A stretch of 64,000 bases of DNA from Myxococcales bacterium (GCA_016792845.1 JAEUKH010000038.1:62001-126000); one strand, 5' to 3'. Counted from the stretch's first letter, positions 16,798 to 25,176 are shown. The notes: a model not told the origin generated them from the letters alone. Made by a program: numbers and translations.

Positions 16798-16803
16798 CTC
16801 CTC
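16798..16803 (-). promoter_or_regulatory. Ribosome binding site of the precursor gene
   Basis: The minus strand reads GAGGAG, a strong Shine-Dalgarno match. It sits 6 bases before GTG (16789-16791) and 12 bases before ATG (16783-16785). The spacing favours GTG as the initiating codon, with ATG as the conservative annotation. Confidence 0.6.
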
Positions 16804-16813
16804 GGTCGCTCAC

Positions 16814-19800
16814 TCACCGGACGATGTAAAGCCCGCTCGACCCCACCGGCTGACCGTAGGCAGCATCGGGGTACCCATCACCGTCGAAGTCGCCGATCCA
16901 CGAGAACGTGGTCACCGGCTGACCCGCAGGTGCTGAGATGCGGAAGCGCAGATCGGCATTCACGGCGCCGGTGCTCGCCCACGTCGCGCGTGAGGTGAAG
17001 GCAAACGCGCTGGGATCCTGGCCATTCACACCCTCGGCGCACACCAACAAGTCGGTGCCCGTCGGCTGCGGCAGCCGGAGCGACAAGCGCAGCGACGAGG
17101 GGTCGAAAATGTTGCCGAGGTTCAACCCGAAGACGTCAGAGGTGCCCGGGCCCGCCACGAGGTTGCCCCCGGGCTGAAGCGCGCCGCCGGTGTCGCTGAA
17201 GAAGAGCGAGACCGCGCCGGTGCCGAAGGCCGCGCCGACCGCGAGGTCGCTGCGACCGTCACCGTTCACGTCGCCCACGCCGGCGCCCACGAAGCGGCGC
17301 TCGCTGGCGTTCATCCCGCGGAAGGTAAACGCCGCGTCGGTGTGGCTGAGCGTCGTCGTGCCCGAGAGCGCGCGACCGGCGAAGACGAAGACCGCCCCCG
17401 CCTGGCTGTTGCTGCCGCCGCCGACGATGAGATCTTCGCGGGTGTCAGCCCCGACCAATCGCCCGCCCCCGTTGAGGAAGCGCCCGAAGGCCGTCACCGT
17501 CGTGTCGGCGTTACGGATCGCCACATCGGCGTCGGCCCCGGTGAGGGTGGCCGGCCAGGTGCGACGGCCGCGGAAGATCACCACCGTGCCGCGCGCGTTC
17601 GAGGGCGCGTTGGTGGTGCCCGAGGCGCCGATCGCGAGGTCGCTGAGACCGTCGCCGTCGAAGTCGCCCGCGCGGGCCACCGAGGCGCCGAGACGGCCCG
17701 CGGCGAACTCGCCCGCGCCGCCGGTGATGGTCACGTCGGCCTCGTTCACCTGGTAGAACGAGCTGCCCGTGCGCCAGTTGTTGCGACCGAAGAACACGTA
17801 CACCGCGCCAGGGCCCGCGGGGCTGAAGGTCGGGTCGCCGATCGCGATGTCGCCGATGCCGTCGCCGTTGATGTCGCCCACCGACGCCGCCACCGTGCCA
17901 AACCGTGTGCCCGATGAGCCGCGGAACTCGGTGTACGACGTCGCGCTCAGGCCCGTCGTCGCGCCGTAATAGATGCGCGCGACCCCCGTCGGCGTCACCG
18001 AGCTCGACCCAACCACCACGTCGCTGCGGCCGTCACCGTTGAGGTCAAAGCCGCCCGAGACCACTTCGCCGAGGCCCACCGCGGTGTCGGTCACCCGATC
18101 GACGATGAGCTCGACCGTGAAGGGCCCCGCCGAGGCGATCGCCGCGCTCGGGTTGCCCGCCGCGTCGAAGGCCCGAATGCCGATGTAGTTCGGGTCGTTG
18201 ACGGCGATGCCCGAAACATCAAACGTGTTGTTCGCCCCAGGGTTGCCCGGCACGATGGTGTTCGGCACCAAGAGCCCCGCGGCGAACGACTGCGCCGTCG
18301 GCGGCACGTTGAAGCGACGGATCTCGTAACGCGCCACGGCGCGCGGTGAGCCGCCACCGGCCGCCGGGTCTGAGCCCTCTTGCCAGGTCAGACGCACCGT
18401 GCCCGCACGACGCGCCGAGGCCGGTGAGGTCGGCACCGCGCCCGCCAACATCGTCGGCGCCGTCGGAGCCTGGGTGTCAACGCGCACCGAAATGGTGGTC
18501 TCGGCCACGCCGCGGCTCGGCACCTCGGCGGTGCGCGCGAGCAAGGTCACGACGTCGGTCTCGGGGAGCGTCACGTTGGCGAAGGTCACCGTGCCGCCCG
18601 TCGCCACCGTCGCGGTCACGGGCGCGCCGCCGTTGACGATGAGGCTCACCGTGGTGCCCACCGGCGCGTCGGTGCTCAACACGACGTTGGTGGTGCGGCT
18701 GCCCGTAAACGAAGCGCCGCTCATGGGCGAGGTGAAGGTCAGAGTCGGGGGGTTGGCCACCGTGAAGGTGCACATCCCGTTGGTGGCCGCCGCGTTGCCG
18801 GCCGGGTCGGTCGCCCGGAGCGTCGCCGTGGTCACGCCAGGGCGCAGACGCACCGCGGTGAAGCGACCGCCGCCGCCCGGCGAGGTCTGGTCGTTGAGCG
18901 TGAGCGTGGTGGGCATCTCGCCCGCACGGTCGAGGGTCAACGTGATGGGGTAGGTGTCGCTCTGAACGGTGATGTCTGCGGTGGCCGACCCGTCCATCTG
19001 GTTGGGGCGCACCACGGCGTTGCAGCCGAAGAGGGCGAGGGTCGGCGCGGCGCTGTCGACGTAGAGCGACACCGGCGCCGAGCGACCCACGTCGTTCGCG
19101 CTGTCGGTCACCGCCACGCGCAACGTCGGCGACGTCGGCTCAGGCGCCCCGGGGCGGCTCCGCTCGGGGAACGACTGCGGCACCGTCACGCCCGCGAAGC
19201 GCGCGATGCCCACGAAGCCCATGCCCAGCGTCGCGCAGGGGTCGCCCATGGTCGTCGGCGCCACCGCCACCGCCATGCCCGTGGGGTTGGTGTCGTCATT
19301 CAAGAACAGCCGCGCCTGGCCCGCCGTACGGTCGGTGCAGGCCACCACGTCGGTCTGGAGCCCCGGCACCGCGGGGTTTGAGTCGCGCGCGACGTTGAGC
19401 ACCGTCATCGCGTTCATGCTGTCGTAGGCCACCGGCGCCACCACCCGAACGCTCGGGAGCGTCGACTGGCAGCGCAGCCCCGCGATGGTCTGCCGGCGCA
19501 CATTGCCCGCCGCGTCTTGGGTGCGCACTTCGACATCAAAGGGCGTGCTGCCGTCGGGGCAGGTCACCTCAACGCACGCGTCGGCGCTGGCCATCGCGGG
19601 CACCGCGGTGCACCCCGCCGTGTCGGGCATCGAGCCCGAGATCGCCGCGCAGAGCTGCTGCCCGGCCGCGTCGCTGCGCGCGCACACCTGAAACTGGGTG
19701 CCCATGCGCATGGTGTTGGTGTCGCCCGAGAGGCCGATGGTGGTGTTCATCATCGGGCGCTGGATCTCAAGCGTCGGCAGGGTCGCGTCGACGACGAAGC

Positions 19801-20587
19801 TGCTCTCGGCCGAGGTGCCCACGTTGTTCGCCCGGTTGGTGCAGGTCGCGCGCACCCGGAAGGTGCCGTCGGGCGCGAGCTCGACGTTGTTGAACGTGGC
19901 CATGCCGCCCATCACCGTCGCGCGGAGCGGCTCGGTGCGCCCCGACACCGCGAGGGCCACCATCTGACCGTCTTCGATGTCAGTGCTGACCGTAAAGCCC
20001 GTGGCGAAGGGCTGACCCATCGCCGCGGTGCTGTCGCTCGCGAGCAAGGTCGAGCGCATCGGCGCCGTGATCTGACAGCGCGGCGTCGCACAGGTGACGG
20101 TCACCGTCGAGGTCGCACACGCCGTGGTGCTGCCCGACACGCGGACCTCAAGGTTCGACTGGCCCGCGGTGTCGAGCGACACGTTCGTGAAGGTCACCGT
20201 CGGGCCGCTGACACGCTGCGTGCCCGCCGTGCGACCGTTGACGCGAAGCTCAAGCATCGTGCCCGTCGGAGCGTTGGTCGCAATCTGGACGTTGTACGAG
20301 AAGCCATCTTCGCACGAACGGTTGGTGTCATCGTTGACGCCCAACACCGCCATCGCGGCCGGGCGCACGAAATCAACGCTCGGGCACATCGCGCCGCCGT
20401 CGGTGACGTCAGCCGCGTCGCGCACATCGACGGGCGTGCCGCCATCGCCCGCGTCGCCGCCATCAACGCCGCCATCAACGCCGCCGTCGACGCCGCTGTC
20501 GTTCACCGTCGGCGGGTCATCACTGCACCCGACGGCCAAGGCCCCGAGGGCCGCAAGGAAGACTCCAACATTGCTCCAGCGTGTCAT
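16814..20587 (-). CDS. Large FG-GAP repeat lipoprotein in the RiPP-like locus
   Basis: The 1257-residue product starts at the ATG at 20587 (MTRWSNVGVFLAALGALAVGC), a lipoprotein signal with lipobox AVGC, followed by an Asp/Gly-rich linker (VDGGVDGGVDGG). Residues about 60-750 are repeated Ig-like beta domains (for example LELRVNGRTAG, TFTNVSLDTAG). The last 400 residues carry integrin-alpha-type FG-GAP repeats with calcium-binding DxNGDGxxD loops: DLNGDGRSD, DINGDGIGD, DFDGDGLSD, DVNGDGRSD and DFDGDGYPD, which build a beta-propeller. It should be exported and lipid-anchored. It lies between the radical SAM gene (46 bases upstream) and the precursor gene (29 bases downstream) and is probably co-transcribed with both. 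Its role there is unknown; a surface partner of the modified peptide is possible. Confidence 0.9.
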   Translation of the reverse strand: MTRWSNVGVFLAALGALAVGCSDDPPTVNDSGVDGGVDGGVDGGDAGDGGTPVDVRDAADVTDGGAMCPSVDFVRPAAMAVLGVNDDTNRSCEDGFSYNVQIATNAPTGTMLELRVNGRTAGTQRVSGPTVTFTNVSLDTAGQSNLEVRVSGSTTACATSTVTVTCATPRCQITAPMRSTLLASDSTAAMGQPFATGFTVSTDIEDGQMVALAVSGRTEPLRATVMGGMATFNNVELAPDGTFRVRATCTNRANNVGTSAESSFVVDATLPTLEIQRPMMNTTIGLSGDTNTMRMGTQFQVCARSDAAGQQLCAAISGSMPDTAGCTAVPAMASADACVEVTCPDGSTPFDVEVRTQDAAGNVRRQTIAGLRCQSTLPSVRVVAPVAYDSMNAMTVLNVARDSNPAVPGLQTDVVACTDRTAGQARLFLNDDTNPTGMAVAVAPTTMGDPCATLGMGFVGIARFAGVTVPQSFPERSRPGAPEPTSPTLRVAVTDSANDVGRSAPVSLYVDSAAPTLALFGCNAVVRPNQMDGSATADITVQSDTYPITLTLDRAGEMPTTLTLNDQTSPGGGGRFTAVRLRPGVTTATLRATDPAGNAAATNGMCTFTVANPPTLTFTSPMSGASFTGSRTTNVVLSTDAPVGTTVSLIVNGGAPVTATVATGGTVTFANVTLPETDVVTLLARTAEVPSRGVAETTISVRVDTQAPTAPTMLAGAVPTSPASARRAGTVRLTWQEGSDPAAGGGSPRAVARYEIRRFNVPPTAQSFAAGLLVPNTIVPGNPGANNTFDVSGIAVNDPNYIGIRAFDAAGNPSAAIASAGPFTVELIVDRVTDTAVGLGEVVSGGFDLNGDGRSDVVVGSSSVTPTGVARIYYGATTGLSATSYTEFRGSSGTRFGTVAASVGDINGDGIGDIAIGDPTFSPAGPGAVYVFFGRNNWRTGSSFYQVNEADVTITGGAGEFAAGRLGASVARAGDFDGDGLSDLAIGASGTTNAPSNARGTVVIFRGRRTWPATLTGADADVAIRNADTTVTAFGRFLNGGGRLVGADTREDLIVGGGSNSQAGAVFVFAGRALSGTTTLSHTDAAFTFRGMNASERRFVGAGVGDVNGDGRSDLAVGAAFGTGAVSLFFSDTGGALQPGGNLVAGPGTSDVFGLNLGNIFDPSSLRLSLRLPQPTGTDLLVCAEGVNGQDPSAFAFTSRATWASTGAVNADLRFRISAPAGQPVTTFSWIGDFDGDGYPDAAYGQPVGSSGLYIVR

Positions 20588-20633
20588 GCAGTACCCACTC
20601 CGTGTTCTGAGCCAACAAAGGCCAAAGAGCGTA

Positions 20634-21986
20634 TCACACATTCTTGCCCGGCGTCGCCCCAGCGCCCGCGGCGTTGTTCATCTCACTCCGCAGGGGGGCG
20701 CCATCTTTGCGACGTAGCGTCACAATTTGCCCCGACATGTCGGGCGATTTTTTGCGAACCCACCGAAACGCATCTGCCCGCTGCTGGTCTTCTTCGGTGA
20801 TTCGATCGACCACCGGCAGCACCACCCCTGGCGAAAGAATCTCGAAGGGCCCGACCCTGCGATCACGCGTCGCGTCGCAGCCCTCGGCGGGATCGAGCAC
20901 CGTGACCGCGTGCCCGAGCCCCAGGGCGTACCGCGCCAGGGTGCGATCACAGGCCGAGAGGTATGGGCCGAGATAGTCACCGCCCTCGTGCAGCGCCGTG
21001 GCGTGGCAGCGCTTGCACCCCACCAAGAGGGCGCAGTCGCGGCACCCGTGCACGTCGCCGAGGGTGAGCCCGCGGAAGAGCGCCGCGTCGGGGGTCTCGT
21101 TCAGCACGGTGTTGAGCTTCGCGGTCGTGAGGTTGCCGAGCACCACCGGCGTGTCGGTGCAGGGCAACACGTCGCCATTGGGCAAGACCACAACGCCCGA
21201 CGCACCCACCCCGCACGCCGCTTGACCGAGACGCTCTTCGTGCAGCCGCGCTTGCTCGGGCCCCGGCACCCACCCCTTGAGGAGCCCGGCCTGGGCCAGC
21301 TGCTCGTTGCCGGCCCGCACCGCGAGGGGGTCGAGCGAGCCGTCTTCCATCGCGGTGAGGTCGGTGCCTGCGCTGAAGCCGCATCCCATCGAGGCCGCGA
21401 GGGCCTTGACCCCGGCGGCGCCCTGACACGCGAGGGCCACCATCGGGGTCTTCAAGATCACCCTGAGCCCGGCCTCGCGCATGCGGCGCACCCCGCTGAG
21501 CGTCTTCTGGAGCGACCCCGGCACCCGGGTCACCGCGTCGTGCTCTTCTGCGAGGGTCGAGTACACGCTCACATGCACTTCGAGGAGCCCGATCTCGGCC
21601 AGGGCCCCGGCGAGCTTTGCGTCGACGGTGAAGCCGTTGGTGTACAACCTGATCGCGAACCCGCGACCCCGCGCGTGGCGAAGAATGTCGAGCAGATCGG
21701 GCCGCAGCGTGGCCTCGCCGCCCGACACGCTCAGCGCGAGCACCCCGGCCTCGGCGAGGTCGTCGATCACCCGGCACACCCCCGCCAGGTCGAGCTCGCC
21801 CTTCAGCCCTTGGATCTGGTAGCAGTGAACGCACGCGTGGTTGCACCGGTCGGCGATCTGAAGGTGGACCCCCATGGGCAAGCCCCGCTTCGCCGCGAGG
21901 GCCCCGAGCAGGTGGGCCCCGTGGCTGAACCGAGGCCGCTCACCCTCGACCGCCGCGTTCTGATGAACGCTGCACTCTTCGCTCAC
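20634..21986 (-). CDS. Radical SAM/SPASM peptide maturase
   Basis: The 450-residue enzyme has the radical SAM cluster motif C48-x3-C52-x2-C55 (CNHACVHC), the GGEATLRPD motif near residue 94 and a typical TIM-barrel region to about residue 220. The C-terminal part holds a SPASM domain with the pattern ACGVG, NGDVLPCTDTP, CRDCALLVGCKRC and ACDR, enough cysteines for auxiliary iron-sulfur clusters. About 115 residues follow (roughly 340-450) that I do not recognise. SPASM enzymes make thioether or C-C crosslinks in ribosomal peptides. The ATG overlaps the PqqD stop by 4 bases. The best substrate candidate is the peptide at 16630-16785. Confidence 0.9.
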   Translation of the reverse strand: MSEECSVHQNAAVEGERPRFSHGAHLLGALAAKRGLPMGVHLQIADRCNHACVHCYQIQGLKGELDLAGVCRVIDDLAEAGVLALSVSGGEATLRPDLLDILRHARGRGFAIRLYTNGFTVDAKLAGALAEIGLLEVHVSVYSTLAEEHDAVTRVPGSLQKTLSGVRRMREAGLRVILKTPMVALACQGAAGVKALAASMGCGFSAGTDLTAMEDGSLDPLAVRAGNEQLAQAGLLKGWVPGPEQARLHEERLGQAACGVGASGVVVLPNGDVLPCTDTPVVLGNLTTAKLNTVLNETPDAALFRGLTLGDVHGCRDCALLVGCKRCHATALHEGGDYLGPYLSACDRTLARYALGLGHAVTVLDPAEGCDATRDRRVGPFEILSPGVVLPVVDRITEEDQQRADAFRWVRKKSPDMSGQIVTLRRKDGAPLRSEMNNAAGAGATPGKNV

Positions 21987-22267
21987 GGCGCCACCTCGCG
22001 GCGTACGAGCAAGCCGCGCTGCACGAGGTCGTCGACGAAGTGCGCGACGTCGCGCTCGGCCACCTCGCGGCTCACGGCGTAACGGGCGCAGAGCGCGTCG
22101 ACCAGCGACTCGCGGGTGCTGCCGTCACAGCGCTCCCAAAGGTAACCGCCCACGCCGTTGAGCAGCCTCACGCGGTTGACCTCCATCGAGATGATCGTGA
22201 CCTGATCTTCGACCCGACGCCACACCGCATCGGGCGCACGGTGGAGGGTCATACCCATGGTGGTCAT
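21983..22267 (-). CDS. PqqD-family peptide chaperone (RRE)
   Basis: The 94-residue protein shows the PqqD/RiPP-recognition-element pattern: an N-terminal beta hairpin (VTIISMEVNRVRLLNGVGGYLW) and a C-terminal helical part (LVDALCARYAVSREVAERDVAHFVDDLVQRGLL). Standalone PqqD proteins bind the leader peptide and hand it to the modifying enzymes. It overlaps both neighbours by 4 bases: its ATG with the end of the second HPr-kinase-like gene and its TGA with the start of the radical SAM gene. Leader recognition through Tyr15/Pro18 of the downstream candidate precursor is a specific, testable inference. Confidence 0.9.
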   Translation of the reverse strand: MTTMGMTLHRAPDAVWRRVEDQVTIISMEVNRVRLLNGVGGYLWERCDGSTRESLVDALCARYAVSREVAERDVAHFVDDLVQRGLLVRREVAP

Positions 22268-23034
22268 GGCCTCGTCTCCGCCGTTTCGCAGGCCGCGTCA
22301 AGGCATCGCAGCGCATCATCGCAAGCCCCGATGACGAGACGCCCGACGGGCCTCGCGGTGAGACACCGAAGCCCCAACTGCCATGCATCCTTTGACCAGA
22401 AGGCCCCCCGCCGCGGGCGAATCAACGAGCGCATCATGGCCGGTGTTGCGCGCCCCGGGTGCTGCCATTCAAAGCGCGATGACCGCTGCGGGGTCTCTGC
22501 CCACCCCGCCTCGACCCGCACCCACGCAGAAATCTCGAACGCCGCCGGCGCGTCGAGGCTCGCGTCGGGGTCTCCAGCGAAGGGCAAGGCCCAAGCGCGG
22601 AGCCCCTCACCCGCGACCTCGACCCACAGCGCGTTGTTGGCGCGGGCGCGGGCGCGACGGGCCCGCACGAGGGTGGTCTTGCCGACCCCCGGCGCGCCGA
22701 CGAGCCCCACCACCCCGCGCGGGGTGTCGAGCGCCGCGGCGTGCAGCACCGACGCGCCCCGGGCGGGCGCCGCGCTCGCCACCACTTCGGTGAGCCACGC
22801 GAGGAGCCCCCGCCCCGGCCACCGCGCGTCGTAAGGCATCACCGCCGCCGCCAAGGGGTCGTCGGCGCGCGACTCGAACCCGTTGCCGTCGGGCGCGTCG
22901 AGCGCCCCCTGCTCGTGCACCGTGACCGTGAAATCAGCCGCGGCCTCGACGCGAAGGGCATCGAGGGTGGGGCCAAGCTGCGAGGCGCCCTCGATGGCGA
23001 CGCAGAGCGGCCCCAAGCGAACGCGCGCGCTCAC
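22264..23034 (-). CDS. HPr-kinase-like P-loop protein 2
   Basis: The 256-residue product is annotated from the GTG at 23034 (VSARVRLGPLCVAIEG), which overlaps the upstream TGA in a GTGA arrangement; longer starts would cut into the upstream gene. Residues 96-102 read VLHAAAL and residues 113-121 GAPGVGKTT, a Walker A motif in the position found in HPr-kinase/phosphorylase-related proteins. The C-terminal half (WQHPGRATPAMMRSL, KDAWQLGLRCL) is less conserved, and the LSDD-type motif of its neighbour is not obvious here. It may be a divergent kinase subunit or an NTP-binding partner. Such proteins commonly accompany PqqD and S24/S26 peptidases; in paeninodin-type lasso pathways a homologue phosphorylates the precursor C-terminus. 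Confidence 0.72.
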   Translation of the reverse strand: MSARVRLGPLCVAIEGASQLGPTLDALRVEAAADFTVTVHEQGALDAPDGNGFESRADDPLAAAVMPYDARWPGRGLLAWLTEVVASAAPARGASVLHAAALDTPRGVVGLVGAPGVGKTTLVRARRARARANNALWVEVAGEGLRAWALPFAGDPDASLDAPAAFEISAWVRVEAGWAETPQRSSRFEWQHPGRATPAMMRSLIRPRRGAFWSKDAWQLGLRCLTARPVGRLVIGACDDALRCLDAACETAETRP

Positions 23035-23873
23035 CCAAGCACCGCGTCGACCCAAGGCGCGACGTCGAAGTCGCGGGGCATCGACCAGCGCTCGACGGGC
23101 ACCTGCTCGCACACGTCGAGCACGGTGTTGAACATCTGCCCCACCGCCGCGTCGCCGCGGGCGAAATACACGGCGCAGCGCGCGAGCTGCGTCGCGGCCT
23201 CGCGGGGTCGAACCGGGCTCCGCGCGGGCGCCTCGGCCTTGCCGAGAAGCACCACCCGCTTGAGCGGAGACGCGCCCGGCGCGGTGGCGCGGCGGTACTC
23301 GCCCACGAAGGGCAGCGCGTGCGCCTCGAAGCCGCCCGCCGCCCGCACGATGGCCACCTGGTCGTCGCTGAGAACGCCCGCGTGGGGGAGCTTCCGCGCA
23401 GTGGTAGTCTTGCCTCCGCCCGACACCGCGGCGAAGACCAGGGCGCCCCCGCGAGCGGCGTCTCGGTAGCCCGCCGCGTGGAGCAAAAACCCTTGTCTTC
23501 TCACAATGCTATAGGCCACAAGGAGCCTGAGCGGGGTGTCGAGCGGGGTCGGGTCTTCGACCGGCGCGAGGTCGTGCCCCGAGGCCCGCGCTTGCACCGT
23601 CACACGCCGTGTCTCAGGGTCGAGGGTGGTCACGTCGGTGCTGCGCACAAACACCCAACGCGCCCCCTCACGGCGCACCCCCACCCCGGGGAAGATGCCC
23701 GCCCCCTCGGGCACGCGCCACCGCGGGAGCACCTCGACCGAGACCTCCCACGCGGCCGCCCCTTCACCCGTGTAGAAGGCCCCAAAGCGCGCATCGACGT
23801 GCGCCTCTCGGCACGCCGGGTCGAGCGAGACCTTCACCGTCTCGCCTGCCAGGTTCAGCATCCGCTCGATCAT
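23031..23873 (-). CDS. HPr-kinase-like protein 1
   Basis: The 280-residue protein starts at the ATG at 23873, overlapping the peptidase stop by 4 bases. Landmarks of the HPr-kinase-related family are LLHAAGY (about residues 130-136), the P-loop AAVSGGGKTTTARKL (149-162) and LSDDQVAI (168-175), which matches the second acidic metal-binding motif. The N-terminal 110 residues form a beta-rich domain typical of these kinases. It likely phosphorylates a peptide or protein serine. The candidate precursor ends in Ser51, an attractive acceptor by analogy with paeninodin-type pathways; that link is inference. Confidence 0.8.
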   Translation of the reverse strand: MIERMLNLAGETVKVSLDPACREAHVDARFGAFYTGEGAAAWEVSVEVLPRWRVPEGAGIFPGVGVRREGARWVFVRSTDVTTLDPETRRVTVQARASGHDLAPVEDPTPLDTPLRLLVAYSIVRRQGFLLHAAGYRDAARGGALVFAAVSGGGKTTTARKLPHAGVLSDDQVAIVRAAGGFEAHALPFVGEYRRATAPGASPLKRVVLLGKAEAPARSPVRPREAATQLARCAVYFARGDAAVGQMFNTVLDVCEQVPVERWSMPRDFDVAPWVDAVLG

Positions 23874-24307
23874 CGTGTCTGCCTCTCGACCCGCGCGCGC
23901 CCCGCCGCGACGCCGCGGCGCAGGGTGCCGAGCGCCGCGCGGAGGTACAAGCGAATCACCGCCACGCTCGGGCGCGCGACGCGCAACCTGGGGTTCGCGA
24001 GCACCCGCACGCGACCGATCAGCTGCCCGCGCGAGGCCCAACCGTCTGGGCGCCAGCGGGCGTCACCCGCGGCGTAGAAGTGTGTCGCGTTGAGCCCGAG
24101 CACGCGGTGCATCACCAAGGCGCCTCGGCGCTCGAAGGCCACCACCATGCCCACCGCGAGGGCCTCGTCGGCGAGGGGCTCGACGCGCACCGTCGCGCCG
24201 TCGCGCACCGCAGGCCACATCGACGAGCCGCGCGCCACCAGGGTCAGGTGCCCGCGGGTCGCGACCGCCTCGCGGAGGAGTGTCAGGTCAAAGAGCGTCG
24301 GTGTCAT
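23870..24307 (-). CDS. S24/S26-type serine peptidase-like protein
   Basis: The 145-residue protein starts at the ATG at 24307, overlapping the DUF2400 stop (ATGA). Residues 27-32 read GSSMWP, the signal-peptidase box with Ser29 as nucleophile. The second box at residues 53-69 (GMVVAFERRGALVMHRV) carries His67 where the Ser/His subclass of signal peptidases (SipW/ER type) has its general base. No N-terminal transmembrane helix is visible, so it may act in the cytoplasm, for example on the leader of the candidate precursor. Such small S24/S26 proteins are frequent companions of HPr-kinase-like and PqqD genes. Confidence 0.75.
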   Translation of the reverse strand: MTPTLFDLTLLREAVATRGHLTLVARGSSMWPAVRDGATVRVEPLADEALAVGMVVAFERRGALVMHRVLGLNATHFYAAGDARWRPDGWASRGQLIGRVRVLANPRLRVARPSVAVIRLYLRAALGTLRRGVAAGRARVERQTR

Positions 24308-25176
24308 TGCCAGTGGATGCAGACGCTTTGAAGCGCGCAGCCCCCGCAACGTTCATCGTCGCGGCGCGAAGGGCAGCGGCCCGAAATGCCGAGGTGACAG
24401 AGCGAGAGGTCGAGGGCCACGGGGTCGTCTTCGTTGACGCTCCGAAGGGCGTCGGTGATCTCGACCGCGGTCTGCCATGATGCGTCGTTTCGCCGGGTCA
24501 ACCCGAGGTTTTTGGCGATCCGATGGATGTGCACATCGACGGGGAAGAGCAGCGCCCTCGGGGGCAGCACCGAGAGCCCGAGGTCGACCCCGTCGTCGGG
24601 TCGGCTCACCCAACGCATGAGCAAGAGGAGTCGCTTCGCGGCGCTCCCCGCGGCAGGATCGGGCAAGAGATGGCGCCGCGCGCGGGTCAGTCCCTCGGGC
24701 CACGCCTCGCGCTGAAGCGCTTGCACCCAGACCGACAGCGCGGTCTGTGTCGAAGACGACGCCGCGAAGGCCGCCCGCAGCGACGCGAACACCGACCCGT
24801 CGCGGCGCTGCAAGGTGCCGAGCGCGGTGAGGAGCCCCGCGAGGTCTTCACCCGCGAAGGTGCGATGCCGAAAGCCTCGCAGGTGGGCCTGCAAGGCCTC
24901 GCGCGAGCGCTGCGCCACGGTCTCGCTCGGTCGCGGCCCGAGGAGCCCCAAGAGCGCCTCGATCTTGGCCCGGATGATCGCCACGCGGCCGAAGGCCAAG
25001 AGCGCCGAAAGCACCGCCACCACCTCGCGGTCGAGGCCCTCATAACGGCGCGGAAAGGCCAGCGGGTCACGCGCCATCGCAGCCCGCGCGTCGAAGCCGC
25101 GATGCCACGCCGCCACTGCGGCGAGCGCACGAGACCGCTGGGTGGCCTTGTGACTGCGTGATGACCGTGGCTTCAC
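24304..25176 (-). CDS. DUF2400 (TIGR02757) family protein
   Basis: The product is 290 residues from the GTG at 25176 (VKPRSSRSHK). It shows the family hallmarks: LSALLAFGRVAIIRAKIEALL near residue 75, LLPDPAAGSAAKRLLLLMRWVSRPDDGVDLG near 190 (cited only as landmark fragments), FPVDVHIHRIAKNLGLT, and a C-terminal four-cysteine cluster (CHLGISGRCP, CGGCALQSVC) like those of helix-hairpin-helix DNA glycosylases of the EndoIII class. A DNA-related role is plausible but unproven. It leads the coupled minus-strand gene chain although the family is not known for peptide modification, so its place there may be incidental. A longer start at 25239 would overlap the divergent phosphoesterase gene. Confidence 0.85.
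   Translation of the reverse strand: MKPRSSRSHKATQRSRALAAVAAWHRGFDARAAMARDPLAFPRRYEGLDREVVAVLSALLAFGRVAIIRAKIEALLGLLGPRPSETVAQRSREALQAHLRGFRHRTFAGEDLAGLLTALGTLQRRDGSVFASLRAAFAASSSTQTALSVWVQALQREAWPEGLTRARRHLLPDPAAGSAAKRLLLLMRWVSRPDDGVDLGLSVLPPRALLFPVDVHIHRIAKNLGLTRRNDASWQTAVEITDALRSVNEDDPVALDLSLCHLGISGRCPSRRDDERCGGCALQSVCIHWQ

Noticed and set aside
15628..24307. Classical lasso-peptide cluster
   Set aside because: The precursor has a YxxPxV leader motif, but no asparagine-synthetase-like cyclase or transglutaminase-like leader peptidase is visible, and the distance from the motif to a plausible Gly1 is longer than in known lasso precursors.
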